In this document: piece after piece, positions 35,201 to 47,252 of the stretch
How positions within the stretch are numbered: the stretch's first letter is position 1
Layout: the number at the start of each line of letters is the position of its first letter
NCBI GenBank assembly: GCA_051294375.1
Contig: CM119268.1
Location: 16,756,467 to 16,820,466 of the forward strand
From: Paraspadella gotoi
Lineage: Eukaryota > Chaetognatha
Length of the DNA stretch: 64,000 nucleotides
Direction: 5' to 3'
Position numbers and translations under genes: made by a program
Notes under the pieces: generated by a model
The model's database searches: none
What the model saw: only the letters and a program-made list of their open reading frames with translations
Told to the model about the DNA's origin: nothing

Positions 35201-38200
35201 ATTGGAAATTTTCAGAGATAGAAATATATTTACAAGATTTTAAAATTTCTGTTTTATTGGATGAAACGATATGAGAATTAGGACAAGCTGATATATTGAT
35301 AATAGTGATGATTTTTAAAGGTTTTTTCGTTTCTACAAAAATCCTCATGATTAAAAGAAATTAACTAATTCTTTTATTATTTTTATGAAATTGGAATCAC
35401 TTACTTTTAAAATTTCATGAGATTTGCAACTCTTTGGGGAAGGGCAAGTTTCTTCTTTGCAGATCTTTAGCCATCTTGGACAGCAAAAGTCAGGGTCACG
35501 AATAATTACTTCACCAGGCTGAAGTTCAGTTGGCTTTAAGATATTTGGACATGATGACAAAGGAGGACATTTGCATTCATATTCTTTGCAACATGCAGAG
35601 GAATCCACTACAACCAGGCTTTCATCTTTTTGAAAAAAAAGTTAGAATTAAGTTATCAAGTTTATTGCTTTAATGATTCAATGATTCTTACCATGTTTGT
35701 TACATTTGGGCTGAGGAACAATAGGACATTTTGCTTTATTACATTCACAAAATCCTTTTTCACAGCACCTTCCATTCTTCTCCTTAATAAGGTCTTCATA
35801 TGACTTGCAACTAGGTAGTGAAGTGCACAGATCCTTTTTGCAAAATCGGATGTAAGAATCACAGCATTCGTCTTTATTTAAAATTGCAACTTCACCTGAA
35901 AATTTTTTTTAAAACCATTAGTTACTTAACCGCATAAGTTTTTTTAACAAGTAAAATTACTATTTTTAATTCTCCAAACCTTCATCCAAGTCATCTGGTG
36001 CTTCAACCTTTGGACATAATTCAGCTGGTGGACATCTGCATTTATATTCTTTACAACATGCAGTAGGATCCTCTATGACTATTCTTTTTCCATTCAAACA
36101 CTCCGGCATTGGTTTTGTTGGGCAAAGTTTTGGATAACATTCTAAAAAATAAAGTAAAAAAATTAATTGATTAATTAGCTGAAACATGTACGTTTTATAA
36201 ACAAATAAATTCGTCATTTGAAATTAAAAGAAAAATATTTTTTTTATTCATTGCTAACTTATGTAATGAAAAGAAAAGTTCCAATTCTAAAATATATGAT
36301 TATCAAATTAGACTTATAGCAAAATTCTTGTGATTTATTAGGTTGTGTATTGAGATATAGCACTTAAGGGGACCAAGTGAACAGGGGGGATAAAAAGCTG
36401 AAAACATATATGTTTGACCCTTTAACTTAAGCTGGTTCTGATCATTATTAATTTTCTTTTATAATCATTTGGGAAAGTAGTTAAAAAATTTCGATAAAAT
36501 CAGCGAGCTTAATTTCTTTTTAAAAAATTGGTAAGAAGAAAATCTTTTTCAAGTTTAAAATTTTTTTTTCCAAAAAAAGGGTAAGATCTAATTTTAAAAA
36601 GATTTTCAGCTTTTATCACAAAAATTTATAAGAAAAAAAAATAGGAATGAATCAAAATTTAGGTATCGACTGATTTATTTTAAACTTTCTTTTCAAATGA
36701 TTCTGTTAATTGGATGAAAATAAAACTTTTTGAAGTAATATAATATATAAAAGAAGAGAAAGATTCTGTACTTTTGCTAAATTTTTAATTGTTATAATTA
36801 GGAATCAATATAGTTTAATTATACATTTAAGGCGATGAATATGAATATTAATTAATAATTATTACAGTTTTGTTTCTGTAAGAATAGAATTTAGGTTTGA
36901 TTTGTCTGCTTTAAGTAAATATAAAAATATAAAAATATTAGTCTTGTAAAGCCTTTGTTCAATGAGGCTTAAACCTAAAATTATAGCTTTGTACAGTAAA
37001 AAATAAAAAATGGAATTTAGTAAAAAATACTTTCTAATGCAAAAATAAAAAAAATGGATTATATAAATATTTAGGTAGGGTCAACTAAATTTTTTTTTCA
37101 TAATTATTAAATTTTTGTTTCCGCTACAATAAGGTAGGAATTTTTTGCCACTTTCCCGTACAAAGAAAAATTAATGACTATTACCATTCCAATTCCTTTG
37201 ATGATAGACCCTTAAGCTTATGATATCTTTTTATCACTGGGTCCCCTTAAGAACATTTTTTTATTTATTAACTATAAAAATAATTATTTAGAGGTTTTTC
37301 AGTATTATAAATGAGTTTCAAATATTTTTACGTATAATGACAAGGGTAATATTAGTTTTTATTAAACAATAAAGAAAGGATATATTTTGACATTGAATCA
37401 TGTCCATTTTTTTTGTCTAATAAAAACTGTCTATAGTCGTTGTTCGAACCTTATTTCTAATCTCAAACATAATGAAGTCAAAAGGAAAATAATCATGTAT
37501 TTCCAAATAAATCTGAATATATTTATATGCTTAAATGTTAAATATATACAAATTCGTTTTAAAATATACCTACATATTCAAAGAGAGCTAAAAATGTTAT
37601 TAGACAACTTAAATAATGGAACCCACAACACATCTTATTAAATTAAAAGAAGAATACAAAAAGGTTTACACGAAAAAAATTCATTTTTAATCTTGTTGTG
37701 ATTCTTTATTTATAACAAAAATTTGTGTTTTACTTACCACATGCAGTTTTGTTGCAACATTTTCCTTCAAAGACTACATTAAGTTGCTCTTCTTTTTTAC
37801 ATTTTGGTGGAGCTGGGCATGTAGGACCACAAATTGTATTCCATTTTTTACAACAATAGTTTGTATTCAATACAGCAACCTCTCCATCTGATAAATTTTC
37901 GGGTTTCTTTTCATCAATACACTCTTTTTCAGGTGGACATCTACATTCATATTTGATACAGCAAGCAGTTTCATCAATTGGAACCATTACTTTATCAAAA
38001 GGACATGGTTTAATTTTATTCTTTGGACATTTCTTTTTATCACAAACACATTTTTTTACTTGGCAACATTTGGATTTGGATATGATATCCAGTGACTCAT
38101 GCGGGTTGCAAACAGGATCCTTCGGACATTCGCCTGAGCATTTAATTTCCCAGTGGGGGCAACAATAATTTTTATCGAGAATTGCCACTTCTCCAACTTC

Positions 38201-41200
38201 CAAATCATCTGGTCTTTTGGTTTCTGGGCATTGTTCAGGTTGTGGGCATTTACATTCATACGTTTTACAGCATGCATTTTCATCCACTAACTGATGAATT
38301 TCATCCACTTTAGAGCATTTTGGTTTTTCTTTTTTTGGACATTTTGTCGTATCACAAACACATTTTGTTTTGTTGCAACACTTTCCCTCCACCAGTATTT
38401 TTTCTATTTCAAAATCAGCACAAATTTGATTCCCTTCACATCTTAAAGGATGGCCGCATTTTACAAGCCATTTGTCACAACAATATTTTGGATCTTTAAT
38501 TGCTATTAAACCATCTTCCTCTGGAGATGACAATGCTGGTTTTTTTTCATTTTTACAATCTTTCTGTGTTGGACATTTGCATTCATATTTAGGACAACAG
38601 GCTCCCGGATTGCTTCTAACTGGTATTTTATCATATGCACAGGCTAATAATGGTTTGGGACATGTTTCCGGATGGCAACTACAATTTTTATGTCTGCATC
38701 CATGCTCATCTGTTGATGTAATGATCTTCTCTCCTTGGCTGCATTTAGGAATTATAACTTCTGGACAAATATGGCAATCTATTTCTGGAATACATTTAGC
38801 ACTCGGACTATTATCTTCAAGAACATGTCCAGGTGGACATGGTTTTTTTGTGCAGCCTTCTACACAAATTTCTTCATTATTCAATCTGCACTGAATTAGC
38901 TCTTTTGCATAATCATTTTTATTTTTGCATGTTTTTGGAGGACAAACAGAAACACAAGCTGAGTAGCAAGGACAGAAATCAGATCCAGGTTTGGAGCACC
39001 CACATTGTATTGGACAAAGAGCTTGACTACGCCATTTAACATGAACCCCTACCATATTACAGGCTTCAGAGTAAGCTTGTATAGCTGTGCAAGTGCATTC
39101 ACATTCACCACCAAAATCGCAACCACAGGTGTCATAAATACATTTTTCTAAAAATGGTTTTGGATTAATTAATGCGTGACATTCTTCAAAAATTGGTTTG
39201 GATAAAATAGAACATTGTCTTGCTGCATAGTGCTTTTTTTCAGGAATGTGACATGTGTCTTTAATTTCAAGAGCATTATCACAATTTTTATCAGTTTTCC
39301 AGGAGTCCCCAAAAGCTGTTGGCTTGAAAAATGGTTTTCCTCCTGCAGGCCCAAGATATTCATCTGTCTGAATTTCATTAAAATTTCCACATAATCCTTC
39401 AACCTTGTTAACAAAATTTGCAGGTAATTTAAGATAAACTAAGGTACCCTTATTCCAAAGAACAGTCATTCCTATAGGGGTTGTAATGTATATATATAGT
39501 CCAACATGATTAACTCCAAAAGCTGCAGATTTTAACATCTTTACATGCCCATCAGCAAGAACTAAAGTGTTTGTCACTCCATTTAATTCATATTGTATCT
39601 TGATTGCTTTTTTGCATACCACACCAGATGTTCCACAAACCTGATTGGTTATTTCAATATTATATTTGTGTGGTGCATTTTCTTTTGAACGGGAAAGTGT
39701 ATAAGAGCAGTTTCCTTGAAACTGATACCATTTTTGATCAAATGTCAAAAAATGAGATTCTCCATATGTTGAGCACAATCCAGTGCAGTGTTTTTTCTCA
39801 ACACTCCATAGACCTTCATTACATGTCATCTTTGAACATCTCAGTTCGATACTATTACCATGACTGTAACTTTTCCCTCCATGATGGCACATACACTCTG
39901 AAGGCTTTACACAAATATTTTTATCATTTCTCACAAAGCCCTTTTTACAAACACATCCCAGAGAACATTTTTCCGTTTTACTGCAAATTTGTTCAGATTG
40001 TCCACACTTTTGATGACATAGACTTTCTATACATTGCACCCATTCTTCATTGATTTTACAAATTCCTGGAGTTGGCAAAGTGGTTGGTTTAGGTGTTGGC
40101 ATTATGACAGGTTTACAAATTCCAGCCATACAAACGCATTCTTTGTCATCTTTTTTTATATGCTGATTTGGTAGTAAAAGTTTACCATTTACTTTACATG
40201 GACAATTTTTAATATCCATACATTTACCATCATGCCCAACAAGCTGACCTTTTGGACAAGCACAGCCTTCAACACATTTTGCAGGGCAGATTTTAGTCAT
40301 GCTAAGATCTTCACATGAAAATTGACAAGTATTAACACATTCTTGATATTCCATTCCAATAGGACAATTGATATGACATTTATTTTTTAGCATAGGGTGA
40401 CTACGCCAATTTTTAGTCAAGGCAATACCTTTTAATGTGCATATAGTTGCATAATCTCCAACATTTGGACAAAGGCAGCGTTCAATATCCTTTCCACAGG
40501 AGCAAACATCATATATGCAATCTTTATAATAACTATGTGGATCAACTAGCTTATGGCAGCTAGCAAAAGGACCTTCATCAGAAATTATACTTTTGCACAT
40601 TTCTTTTACTAATTTCAGTTTGTCATTGTCATTGTCACATGGCTTTCCGGGTTCTGGTGCCTCTGGACAAATAGTTTTGGATTCAACTTGCCATTTATCA
40701 CCAAATTTTGTAATCTTTGATTCTATATCGCCTTCTGGTGTCAAGAAATCGTTACTTTTGTCGTCATCATATGTTCCACACAAACCAGCTACTTTTCCTT
40801 TAAGTCCTCCTCCAATAGTAACATGAACTCTGTTTACACCATCCCATTCAACGATTACTTTATTAGAAAGTGGTAAAGATACTCTTGTAAACATGGAAGA
40901 TGCTGTACTTATCACTATTTTACTTTTGGTTGTGACATGATTTAATCCAATTTTGATTTCTTTTTCATCAACCAAAACAACTTTACCCTGTAACAATTTG
41001 ATGACAGTTCCTTCAAATTTTACTGTTACACCTCTCACACAGGTAGGTTGCAAATGTCGCATTTTGTTGCAATGCTGATTTTTAATTGTTATTTCAAATT
41101 CCTTGCTTTTAACAAGATAATATTCACATTCTCCCATATAATCATACATTACTCCATCAAATGTTCGAAAATGAGGATCGCCTGAGGCTAAACATTCTGC

Positions 41201-43921
41201 TTCACAGTCTTTTTCAGTACATTCAAATTTTCCATTAATGCATTTGCAGGTCTTACAACCATCATTCACAACTTGCCCAGGTTTGTATGCTATTGTTGGT
41301 TTATTCTTACTTATCCATTCACACATACAGTTTGAAATCTTAACACAACTCCCTTGGTATTTATCTTTTACCATTCCTTCGGGGCAGGTACAACCTCCCA
41401 AACATTTTTCTAATACAGATGTTGTGGAGCAAAGCATTGTTGGAGATTGGCATGTCTTAGAGCATCCTCCATTACAATGATCCCATTTAGTTCCTTCTTT
41501 GCAATTTGGCTTTGGACATACATTAACTTCATTTGGAGAGCCTCCTATTCTTCTACATTTCTTTGCAAAATGCTCTATAGTGCTACATGCACATTTTAGT
41601 CCACATTTGCAATAAGCCTCCGAGCATGCTTTTAAAAATATTTGTGAATTGATAATTGTTTTGCACATACCCAATTTCCTTTCATCAGTTAAAATATTTT
41701 TACAAAATTCTAATTCAGGCCGCAAAACATCCATGTTATCCAAGGCACAGTAGGAACAGTTATACAAAAATGATACTTTTGAAATCCAAGTTGTTAAACT
41801 TTGCAAAAGTAATTGATCATCACTTGGATTCATATTATTATTGCCACAAAGACCTACCAGTGATAAAGACTTTTCTGTGATTTCAATGCCAATGTAAGTG
41901 CCCATGTCCCAAACTAGTTCATAGCCCACATCTGCATTTACAATAATATGATTTGCCTTTTGTGTTATTCGGTAACCTGAAATGTATTGTTCTTTTAAAA
42001 ACTTTCCTTGTCTCATTTTTAAAGACAATTTTATCACTCCATCTTCATACAAATAAATTTCTATTGCTTTCTCTCCAACAACTTTAGCCTGTATTGAGAA
42101 TAAATCAGTGCTACTCTCATGCACTAGTGTTAGGGAGGATCCAAGTAAGCTGCTTGATGGGATGAAAAACTGTAATCCATCAAATGTATTTACATTGTTA
42201 ATGTTAAAAATTTCACAAATGCCTTCAGATTTTGATACTATTCTTGAAATAATGGGACATTTTGGCTGACGAGTAGATCCTATTTGAGGGCTTTGAGTTG
42301 TCATAACTGAAGGTTGTTTTGAGGTGCTTGAACTCTCAGTTGTATATGGAATTGTGACGTTGTGTAACGGCTCAGCTGTATTAATCGGAATGGTGTTATT
42401 GTGTGAAGGCTTAGAAGTATAGGTTGCATCAGTGGCATTGATCTCCGGCTCCCCTGTATTGGTTGTATTAGTGGCCTGTGTTGAGTGAATTTCCGGGTGA
42501 ATAGTTGTTATTGATGCTGTAACATTGGAAGGAATGGTATTAGCATCAGTAAAACTAATATTTGGAAAATATGTGCTCTCTGGAAAAGGGACAGCACTTG
42601 AACGTGTTTCAGGAGAAGTGTTGAAAGTAGCTGTGGAATCGGATGGACCTCGAGTCGACTGGGCTTCTTTTGTAGGAGGTAAAGTATTGTTAGATTCACT
42701 GGTTTCTGTTGGAATGATAGTTGGCGCCAGGGTTGAATGAATAACTTTTTGCGTTACATTTTCGGCCAGGCCACCTTCGATATTGTCAACAGTTGTGGAA
42801 TCATCAACAATACTAGACGGTGTTGTGACATCGGAATCAGCTTCATGAGTCTCATTAGAAGATGTTGCAACTCCAGAATTAACTCCAGATACTCCGTCAT
42901 TTTCATCAGTTGTGGCACCAAGAGATCCCGTCAATGATCCGCCTGTAGATATCCCTGCTCCACCTGTTGATACCTTGGCAGAGCCACCAATCGAGGCCTG
43001 AGATAAGGATACAAAAGAATTAAAATTAAAATATTGAAACAGTAGTAGCCAACTGAACCTCGGTTGTAAGTTCCAACCTCTAAATTTCTTAAGTACACTT
43101 CGGCCCGCCAACAGAGTACACTGGTTGTAAGACCCACACTTTAAAACTTTTTTAACTCCTCATCAACCTTGCCAATCTAATATTTTTTAATCCTGTGAAT
43201 AAAAATTATTCGTATTATCCAACCATTTTTTAACACATACAGTCTTTTAAATTTTAGTCAATAATAGAAACACAATAACTGATAAAATAATTTTAGTATT
43301 AAAAGTATTCAGAATCATATAAATAAATTAAATCATTGGGATGTTACTTAATTTGATATTTAGGATATCTATATTCTATCTGACTAACATGTAACTGATA
43401 AGTAAGAATGCGGTGTTCCAAGGATCCAAATAATTTTAAAAATGTTTAAAATATAATGAAAAAAAGTCTGTCCAAAGTTAGGGGAAAAGTAGCTTATTTG
43501 TTGAGTAAGTGAATATTTTTTTTTCATCAGTTAGATTTTATCTTGAATATAAAAACCAAGCTAAATTACTCAAAAAATACAAATCAAAATAACGTATAAT
43601 AAACATAAACATGAAGAAAAACTGTATGCTTGATTCCACAGATACAACTAGCTGTAAACGAGCTGCCATTAGCAATGGTCTTACTTTCAGAGAGCCACCT
43701 CCGATGTGAAGAGAGAAATCACGTTTGTCTTCAGCATTTTCTTCCTGTTAGAAAAAGTGATTAAACGTGATAGGGATCAGCAAGGAAAAAATGCAAATAG
43801 GTAAGGGTTTTACCGAAAAATAAAAGGAAAAAAAATGTTGATTGCTTACCTTTGAGCAAACGTTACTGGAGAGAAGAATGGAGACAAGGGCGATGAAAAT
43901 CGCTCGGCCGTTCGTCGCCAT
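24639..43921 (-). CDS. Giant secreted gel-forming-mucin/hemolectin-like protein, about 4528 aa (whole coding span, 7 coding exons)
   Basis: Coding exons in transcription order: 43921-43850, 43744-43685, 42997-37738, 36141-35980, 35895-35692, 35625-35405, 32246-24639. All junctions are GT-AG and phases match throughout; the total is 13587 nt (4528 codons plus stop). Domains: signal peptide (1-24), short linker, Ser/Thr/Asn-rich mucin-like region (about 45-288), VWD1-C8-TIL (about 296-603), VWC-like, VWD2-C8-TIL (about 646-978), TIL, VWD3-C8-TIL (about 1120-1450), about 26 repeats of a cysteine-rich unit of about 105 aa (about 1450-4130), VWC-like modules, and a C-terminal cystine knot (about 4415-4495). 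Known: in VWF, gel-forming mucins and hemolectin/hemocytin, VWD assemblies and cystine knots drive disulfide multimerisation outside the cell. Inferred: an extracellular gel, matrix or clotting-type role here. No FA58C or trypsin-inhibitor-only variants were seen. The exact orthologue is unknown. Confidence 0.9.
32260..32950 (+). repeat. Interspersed repeat family copy (intronic)
   Basis: Shares with the other copies the block 'aacaagtttgagca' to 'ATTAGCGG', a GACAGACAGAC tract, 'TCTGACATGAT', 'CGACCGACAAGATTG', the ATTA-rich block, and 'CACACTTTCCTACCCACA'. More diverged than the copies at 34155-35180. Confidence 0.7.
34155..35180 (+). repeat. Interspersed repeat family copies (intronic, two to three tandem units)
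   Basis: The block 'CCACTCGCACAATTCCATC' to 'CCGACAAGATTT' occurs at about 34185-34410 and again at about 34925-35155. A shorter copy lies at about 34770-34880 and the ATTA block at 34597-34690. Each unit ends in GGAC/GACA tracts. Confidence 0.8.
35405..35625 (-). CDS. Giant gene, coding exon 6 (completes repeat unit e)
   Basis: A 221-bp exon, acceptor AAAAAG (AG 35627-35626), donor AAAA|GTAAGT. It enters in phase 1 and leaves in phase 0. It encodes ESLVVVDSSACCKEYECKC through FCCPRWLKIC to SHEILK and continues seamlessly into VIGQGPCCN of the last exon, rebuilding a full cysteine-rich unit. That the frame and the repeat pattern both fit is strong evidence for the splice. Confidence 0.93.
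35692..35895 (-). CDS. Giant gene, coding exon 5
   Basis: A 204-bp exon, acceptor TTTTCAG, donor CATG|GTAAGA, phase 1 at both ends. It encodes EVAILNKDECCDSYIRFC, then SLPSCKSYEDLI, GRCCEKGFCEC and PIVPQPKCNKH: the end of one cysteine-rich unit and the start of the next. The usual CCN-x-T glycosylation site is replaced by CCEKG. Confidence 0.92.
35980..36141 (-). CDS. Giant gene, coding exon 4
   Basis: A 162-bp exon, acceptor TTTTTTAG, donor GAAG|GTTTGG (a weaker GT donor). It enters and leaves in phase 1. It encodes CYPKLCPTKPMPEC to DPTACCKEYKCRC and DDLDEG, the middle of a repeat unit begun by CCNKTAC at the end of the large exon 37738-42997. Confidence 0.92.
36142..37737 (-). other. Intron of the giant gene, AT-rich, no features seen
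   Basis: Phase-1 intron, donor GTAAGT, acceptor TTTTTTAG. Very AT-rich, with no repeat copies of the neighbouring family recognised and no open frame of note. Confidence 0.85.
37738..42997 (-). CDS. Giant gene, coding exon 3: mucin-like region, three VWD-C8-TIL modules, first cysteine-rich repeats
   Basis: A 5260-bp exon, acceptor TTATCTCAG (AG 42999-42998), donor TGTG|GTAAGT; phase 0 in, phase 1 out. It begins ASIGGSAKVSTGGAG and a Ser/Thr/Asn-rich stretch with many NxS/T sites. VWD1 (TFDGLQFF to VGLCGNNN) lacks the usual GxCxYxL cysteine. VWD2 starts SGDPHFRTFDG, with the GDPH tetrapeptide and a full GECEYYL motif, ending VAGLCGTYDDD. VWD3 starts YGESHFLTFDQ, GNCSYTL, ending VEGLCGNFNE. 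Each is followed by a C8-type cysteine block and TIL domains (such as CNGGCSKTCQSPTMLC and CLGGCTCPEGM). From about residue 1450 the cysteine-rich units of about 105 aa begin. The upstream Met at 43111 in the same frame lies in intron sequence and is not the start. Confidence 0.95.
42998..43684 (-). other. Intron 2 (between coding exons 2 and 3) of the giant gene
   Basis: Phase-0 intron with donor GTAAGA and acceptor ATCTCAG behind a T-rich tract. AT-rich; nothing else seen. Confidence 0.85.
43685..43744 (-). CDS. Giant gene, coding exon 2 (20 codons)
   Basis: A 60-bp exon, acceptor CTAACAG (AG 43746-43745), donor GAAA|GTAAGA, phase 0 at both ends. It encodes EENAEDKRDFSLHIGGGSLK, a charged linker with a KR pair and a Gly-rich end that continues the IGGS motif of the next exon. 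Too short for a blind open-frame search; supported by splice sites and phase. Confidence 0.82.
43850..43921 (-). CDS. Giant gene, first coding exon: signal peptide
   Basis: ATG at 43921-43919 in a good context (CAAGATGGC), donor AAAG|GTAAGC at 43850, phase 0. It encodes 24 residues: a short basic N-region (MATNGR), a hydrophobic core (AIFIALVSILL) and a polar end with a likely signal peptidase site near SSNVCS. The secretory route fits the cysteine-rich extracellular domains downstream. Confidence 0.88.
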
Positions 43922-44861
43922 CTTGAGACAAAGTGATGATTTTATTAATTGTATAAATTGTTCTCTTTGGCATTTTTAGATATTTTAACTTTTCTATATA
44001 CGACTTCTTAATAAAAACGACATATTATATTAGGGCCAAACTTTGTTAATGGGGTGGGTCAAAAGTTTGATTTGGGAACCTTCATACATTTCTGAGGAAA
44101 CTTTCAATGGGAAACTTCATACATTTCTGAGAAAACTTTCAATGGACCAAATTTTTTTAAAATGGCGAGAAGCACTAGTAATTAATTTTTTAATATTTAT
44201 TTATAGATAAGAAATGTCAAATTTTTTTTTTAAGCAGATTCAGATAGCTTATGAAAAGTTGTCTGCAAAAAGTATAATTATTTTTTCAATATTTTTATGA
44301 TTAGTGAGTCAAAATTGGGAAAAACCGAAAAAAATCATCATCATCATCATCATCATCTGATAATTTTAATAGTTTTTACTAATTTTCAGTAATAAAACAT
44401 CAAAATTTTAAAAAGTTGTAATTATATTTTTTGCTTAACTTTTTAAGCTTTATCAGAATCAATTAAAAAAACTTAAAATATCCCCCAAAAAATTTTGACA
44501 TTATATTGCAATATAATAATTTTAATTAACAAATTACTCATGGTTCGGAACATTTTTGCAAAAAAATATTTTAACACAATAACTAATAGCAATAATGGAT
44601 TCGTTTAATTCTGTTCCCATTAAAATTTAAATTTGGTCGGCTACCTCTAATTATATTTAATTAAAAACGATGAAATATGATGAAAAATGATGATTATTGC
44701 TTAAGGGCGAATAAAAATGATCAAGGTTGAAGCGAAACTAAAAATCGCATAGCGCAAAACGTCCTCTTCGATCATAGACGACTTTTAATTTCCAATTATT
44801 ATTAAGCATCGATCGCCGTAAAAAAAAAAGGAAACAAAAATGTAACGAAAGTCTGTCTCAC

Positions 44862-44982
44862 CTCTCAGCAGCTAAAAGATGTAAGCTATGACTTATTTGT
44901 TCTTTAATTCGTTGTTCTTTCCTTTGGCGTTTTTTGTTCCTAATGCCTCTACGCTGTCCTTCTGCTTTTTGAAGGACTAAGG
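44862..44982 (-). other. Predicted 5' UTR exon of the giant gene
   Basis: Lies about 25-30 nt downstream of the TATA box at 45012-45005 and ends with the donor GAGAG|GTGAGA at 44862. The matching acceptor would be TCTCAAG directly before the ATG at 43921. No long open frame, as expected for a leader. Exact transcription start inferred, not seen. Confidence 0.4.
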
Positions 44983-45004
44983 GGTCCCGAACCTAAGGCG
45001 CCAC

Positions 45005-45012
45005 CTTTTATA
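45005..45012 (-). promoter_or_regulatory. TATA box (TATAAAAG) for the giant gene
   Basis: A consensus TATAAAAG in a GC-richer flank (GGGATATAAAAGGTGGCGCC) on the minus strand, about 1.1 kb upstream of the signal-peptide ATG, with a splice-donor-terminated leader behind it. The combination supports a core promoter. Confidence 0.5.
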
Positions 45013-45865
45013 TCCCACTTTCGTCATTATCATCGTCGTCGTCGTCGTCGTTGCCGGGGCGCTCATGATCGTCTACAGAGAAGTGATCGTCGTCGTCTTC
45101 GTCGTCGTCGTTCTCGTCGTCGTCATTAATATAATAGCTTCTCATCATTTGAATTAATTTAATTTTTTTCACGATTTTCTTTCATTTTCTTTTTTTTTTT
45201 GCATGTCAATATTTTCCGAAAGCGCACCATTTCTGTTAACGAATCCTAAGCTTATTTCAAAATGTTTAATGCAATACTTAAACCTAATTCCTAGCCCTAA
45301 CATGATCCTTAATTCCGGTCCTTAATCCTTAAACCTAATCCCTAACCTTGATAAAAACTATAACCATATCCCTAACCAAATCACTAACTTATTCTCCATC
45401 TTAAATATAATTTTTCAAATCTTTAAACAAACAGTTCCCAATTTAAGCTGAAATGGGGCGCTTTCGGAAGGTCCAAAATGTCACCATAGCCTTTTTGACT
45501 AAACCCTAAAAGTCCCTTTCATTCTGAAACGCAAAACAACGAGAGTCAGATATGAATTATTAAGTCACGATTGATGATAGTTCGTTCACTGTGAGAGAAA
45601 ATGGATTTAAGCCCTCAAACTGTGTATTTATTTATCAAGTACATTGACTCCATTTCTGAGGCAAAATCTTTTTTTCAAACAACCCTCCCTAAAATACTTC
45701 CTCATGTTAACGTAAAATAAAAAAGTCAAAAAGTCACTTAGGCTTCTAAAGAAACTTAAGATTAAATAAAAAATACTACAAATATTGAAAATGAGAAGAA
45801 ACCGATATGCGAATAAAATAGAAGGGAAGATAAGGAAAGGGTGTGCGATCGAATCGGCCAATATT
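45013..45865. other. Upstream region of the giant gene with GTC triplets and CCTAA-like stretch
   Basis: GTC/CGT triplet runs at about 45030-45125. Then a degenerate CCTAA/CCCTAA-like stretch at about 45270-45400. No gene. Confidence 0.5.
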
Positions 45866-45925
45866 TGACTCTCTCTCTGTCTCTCTCTCTGTCTGTCTCT
45901 CTTCTCATCCCTCTCTCTCTCTCTC

Positions 45926-46002
<77 letters not shown>
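45866..46002. repeat. CT microsatellite
   Basis: CT dinucleotide array with GTCT variants at its start. Confidence 0.95.
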
Positions 46003-46003
<1 letters not shown>

Positions 46004-47149
46004 AAAGCGTTAATTTGTTTTTTCAGTTTTTCGAGAATTTTCTGGAGACGCTTATGAGAAGGGTGAGTCGGTCAGTCTGTACTTTTAGATTCGAAATGTG
46101 CCATAAAATAATTATTAAGATCAAGACATAAAAACAACACAGAATTAAGATTATAAATAGTCAAAAATATTAGATCATCTTTTCCTAATCAAAGATTTTC
46201 ATCAAGGGTTAAAATCTATCTTTACTTAATGTCTCGAGCACTTCATCAATTATATCTATCTCTGGCCGAAGATGAGCAAGAAGGATACGGTTCAATACAT
46301 CGACTCACAGTCCAAGAGACAGTTGGATGAACAGTACTAAATTAAATTTATCATAGAAAATGATATATTAAACTTAACAAAACTTTTGTTACCGGTCAGG
46401 GTGACAAATTCGAATGATATAATTTACTTTTTCTTGAGAAATTCAATCACGTCCCGCACCTTTATTCTCGGTTCACTGAACCTCTTAAGACTTCGCCCAC
46501 TTTCTTTATTATTTGTCCTATTTGCTAAGTTGCGTCTGATATCTTCAGTCCTCACCGGCATTTTTAAAAAAGTAAACAAATTTTAAAAAGTCATGGCAAT
46601 TGAAAATATTTTAAGATAAAGTAATGTAATGTGAACATTTTTATAAGCCTGTGAGAAAACGAGGTGACAAAAAAGTAATACAATGTGAATTCATTTTTTG
46701 ATAATTGTTATTCCAAAATTATTTAGTAATAGGAATGTGATTTTCGTCATTCTGCGCCTGAAGATGTCACAATACTGTCTTGAAAATAGAGTAGGAGAAC
46801 AAAGGAACATCGTCTAAATTATCGCGATTTCAACGAAATGCGATTTTAGGTGTTGTATAGAAAGTAACCCTGCGTGTTTACATTTACTAAATAGTGAAGT
46901 TTGTCAATATTCTAAATGTTTTTTCGGGTACAGATTATGCCACTAAAATCTGTAGTACAAAGCATCTTCTTTTCCTTCCCCTCTCTAAACTCCCGTTCTT
47001 CCTCGTTCTCCTCCTCCTCTTCCTCCTTTTCCTCTTCCTCCTCCTCTTCTTCCTTTTCTTTCCATCATCATTCCGGTCGCGTTTTCACGTGCAGCCCATA
47101 GAAGTCACGTTCTCGATTGTCGCAGTCTCTCGGCCTCCTCTATTTTGTC

Positions 47150-47152
47150 CCG

Positions 47153-47246
<94 letters not shown>

Positions 47247-47252
47247 CTCTCT
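47150..47252. repeat. CT microsatellite ending in GT
   Basis: CT array with TTCT interruptions, ending in a short GT run. Confidence 0.93.

Larger units (their letters stand above)
32247..35404 (-). other. Intron of the giant gene, filled with interspersed repeat copies
   Basis: Phase-0 intron (donor GTAAGT at 35404-35399, acceptor CCAG at 32247). It contains two repeat-family blocks (32260-32950, 34155-35180), ATTA/GATT-rich low-complexity DNA (about 32400-32760, 34525-34690) and AT-rich sequence between. No exon was seen. Confidence 0.85.

Noticed and set aside
42998-43111. The in-frame ATG at 43111 as the start of the large VWD exon
   Set aside because: The 38 codons before 42997 lie upstream of a clear TTATCTCAG acceptor, and a phase-0 signal-peptide exon is present further upstream.
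45270-45400. Interstitial arthropod-type telomere repeat (CCTAA/TTAGG)
   Set aside because: CCTAA-like words recur but with irregular spacing and many variants; no run of exact units.
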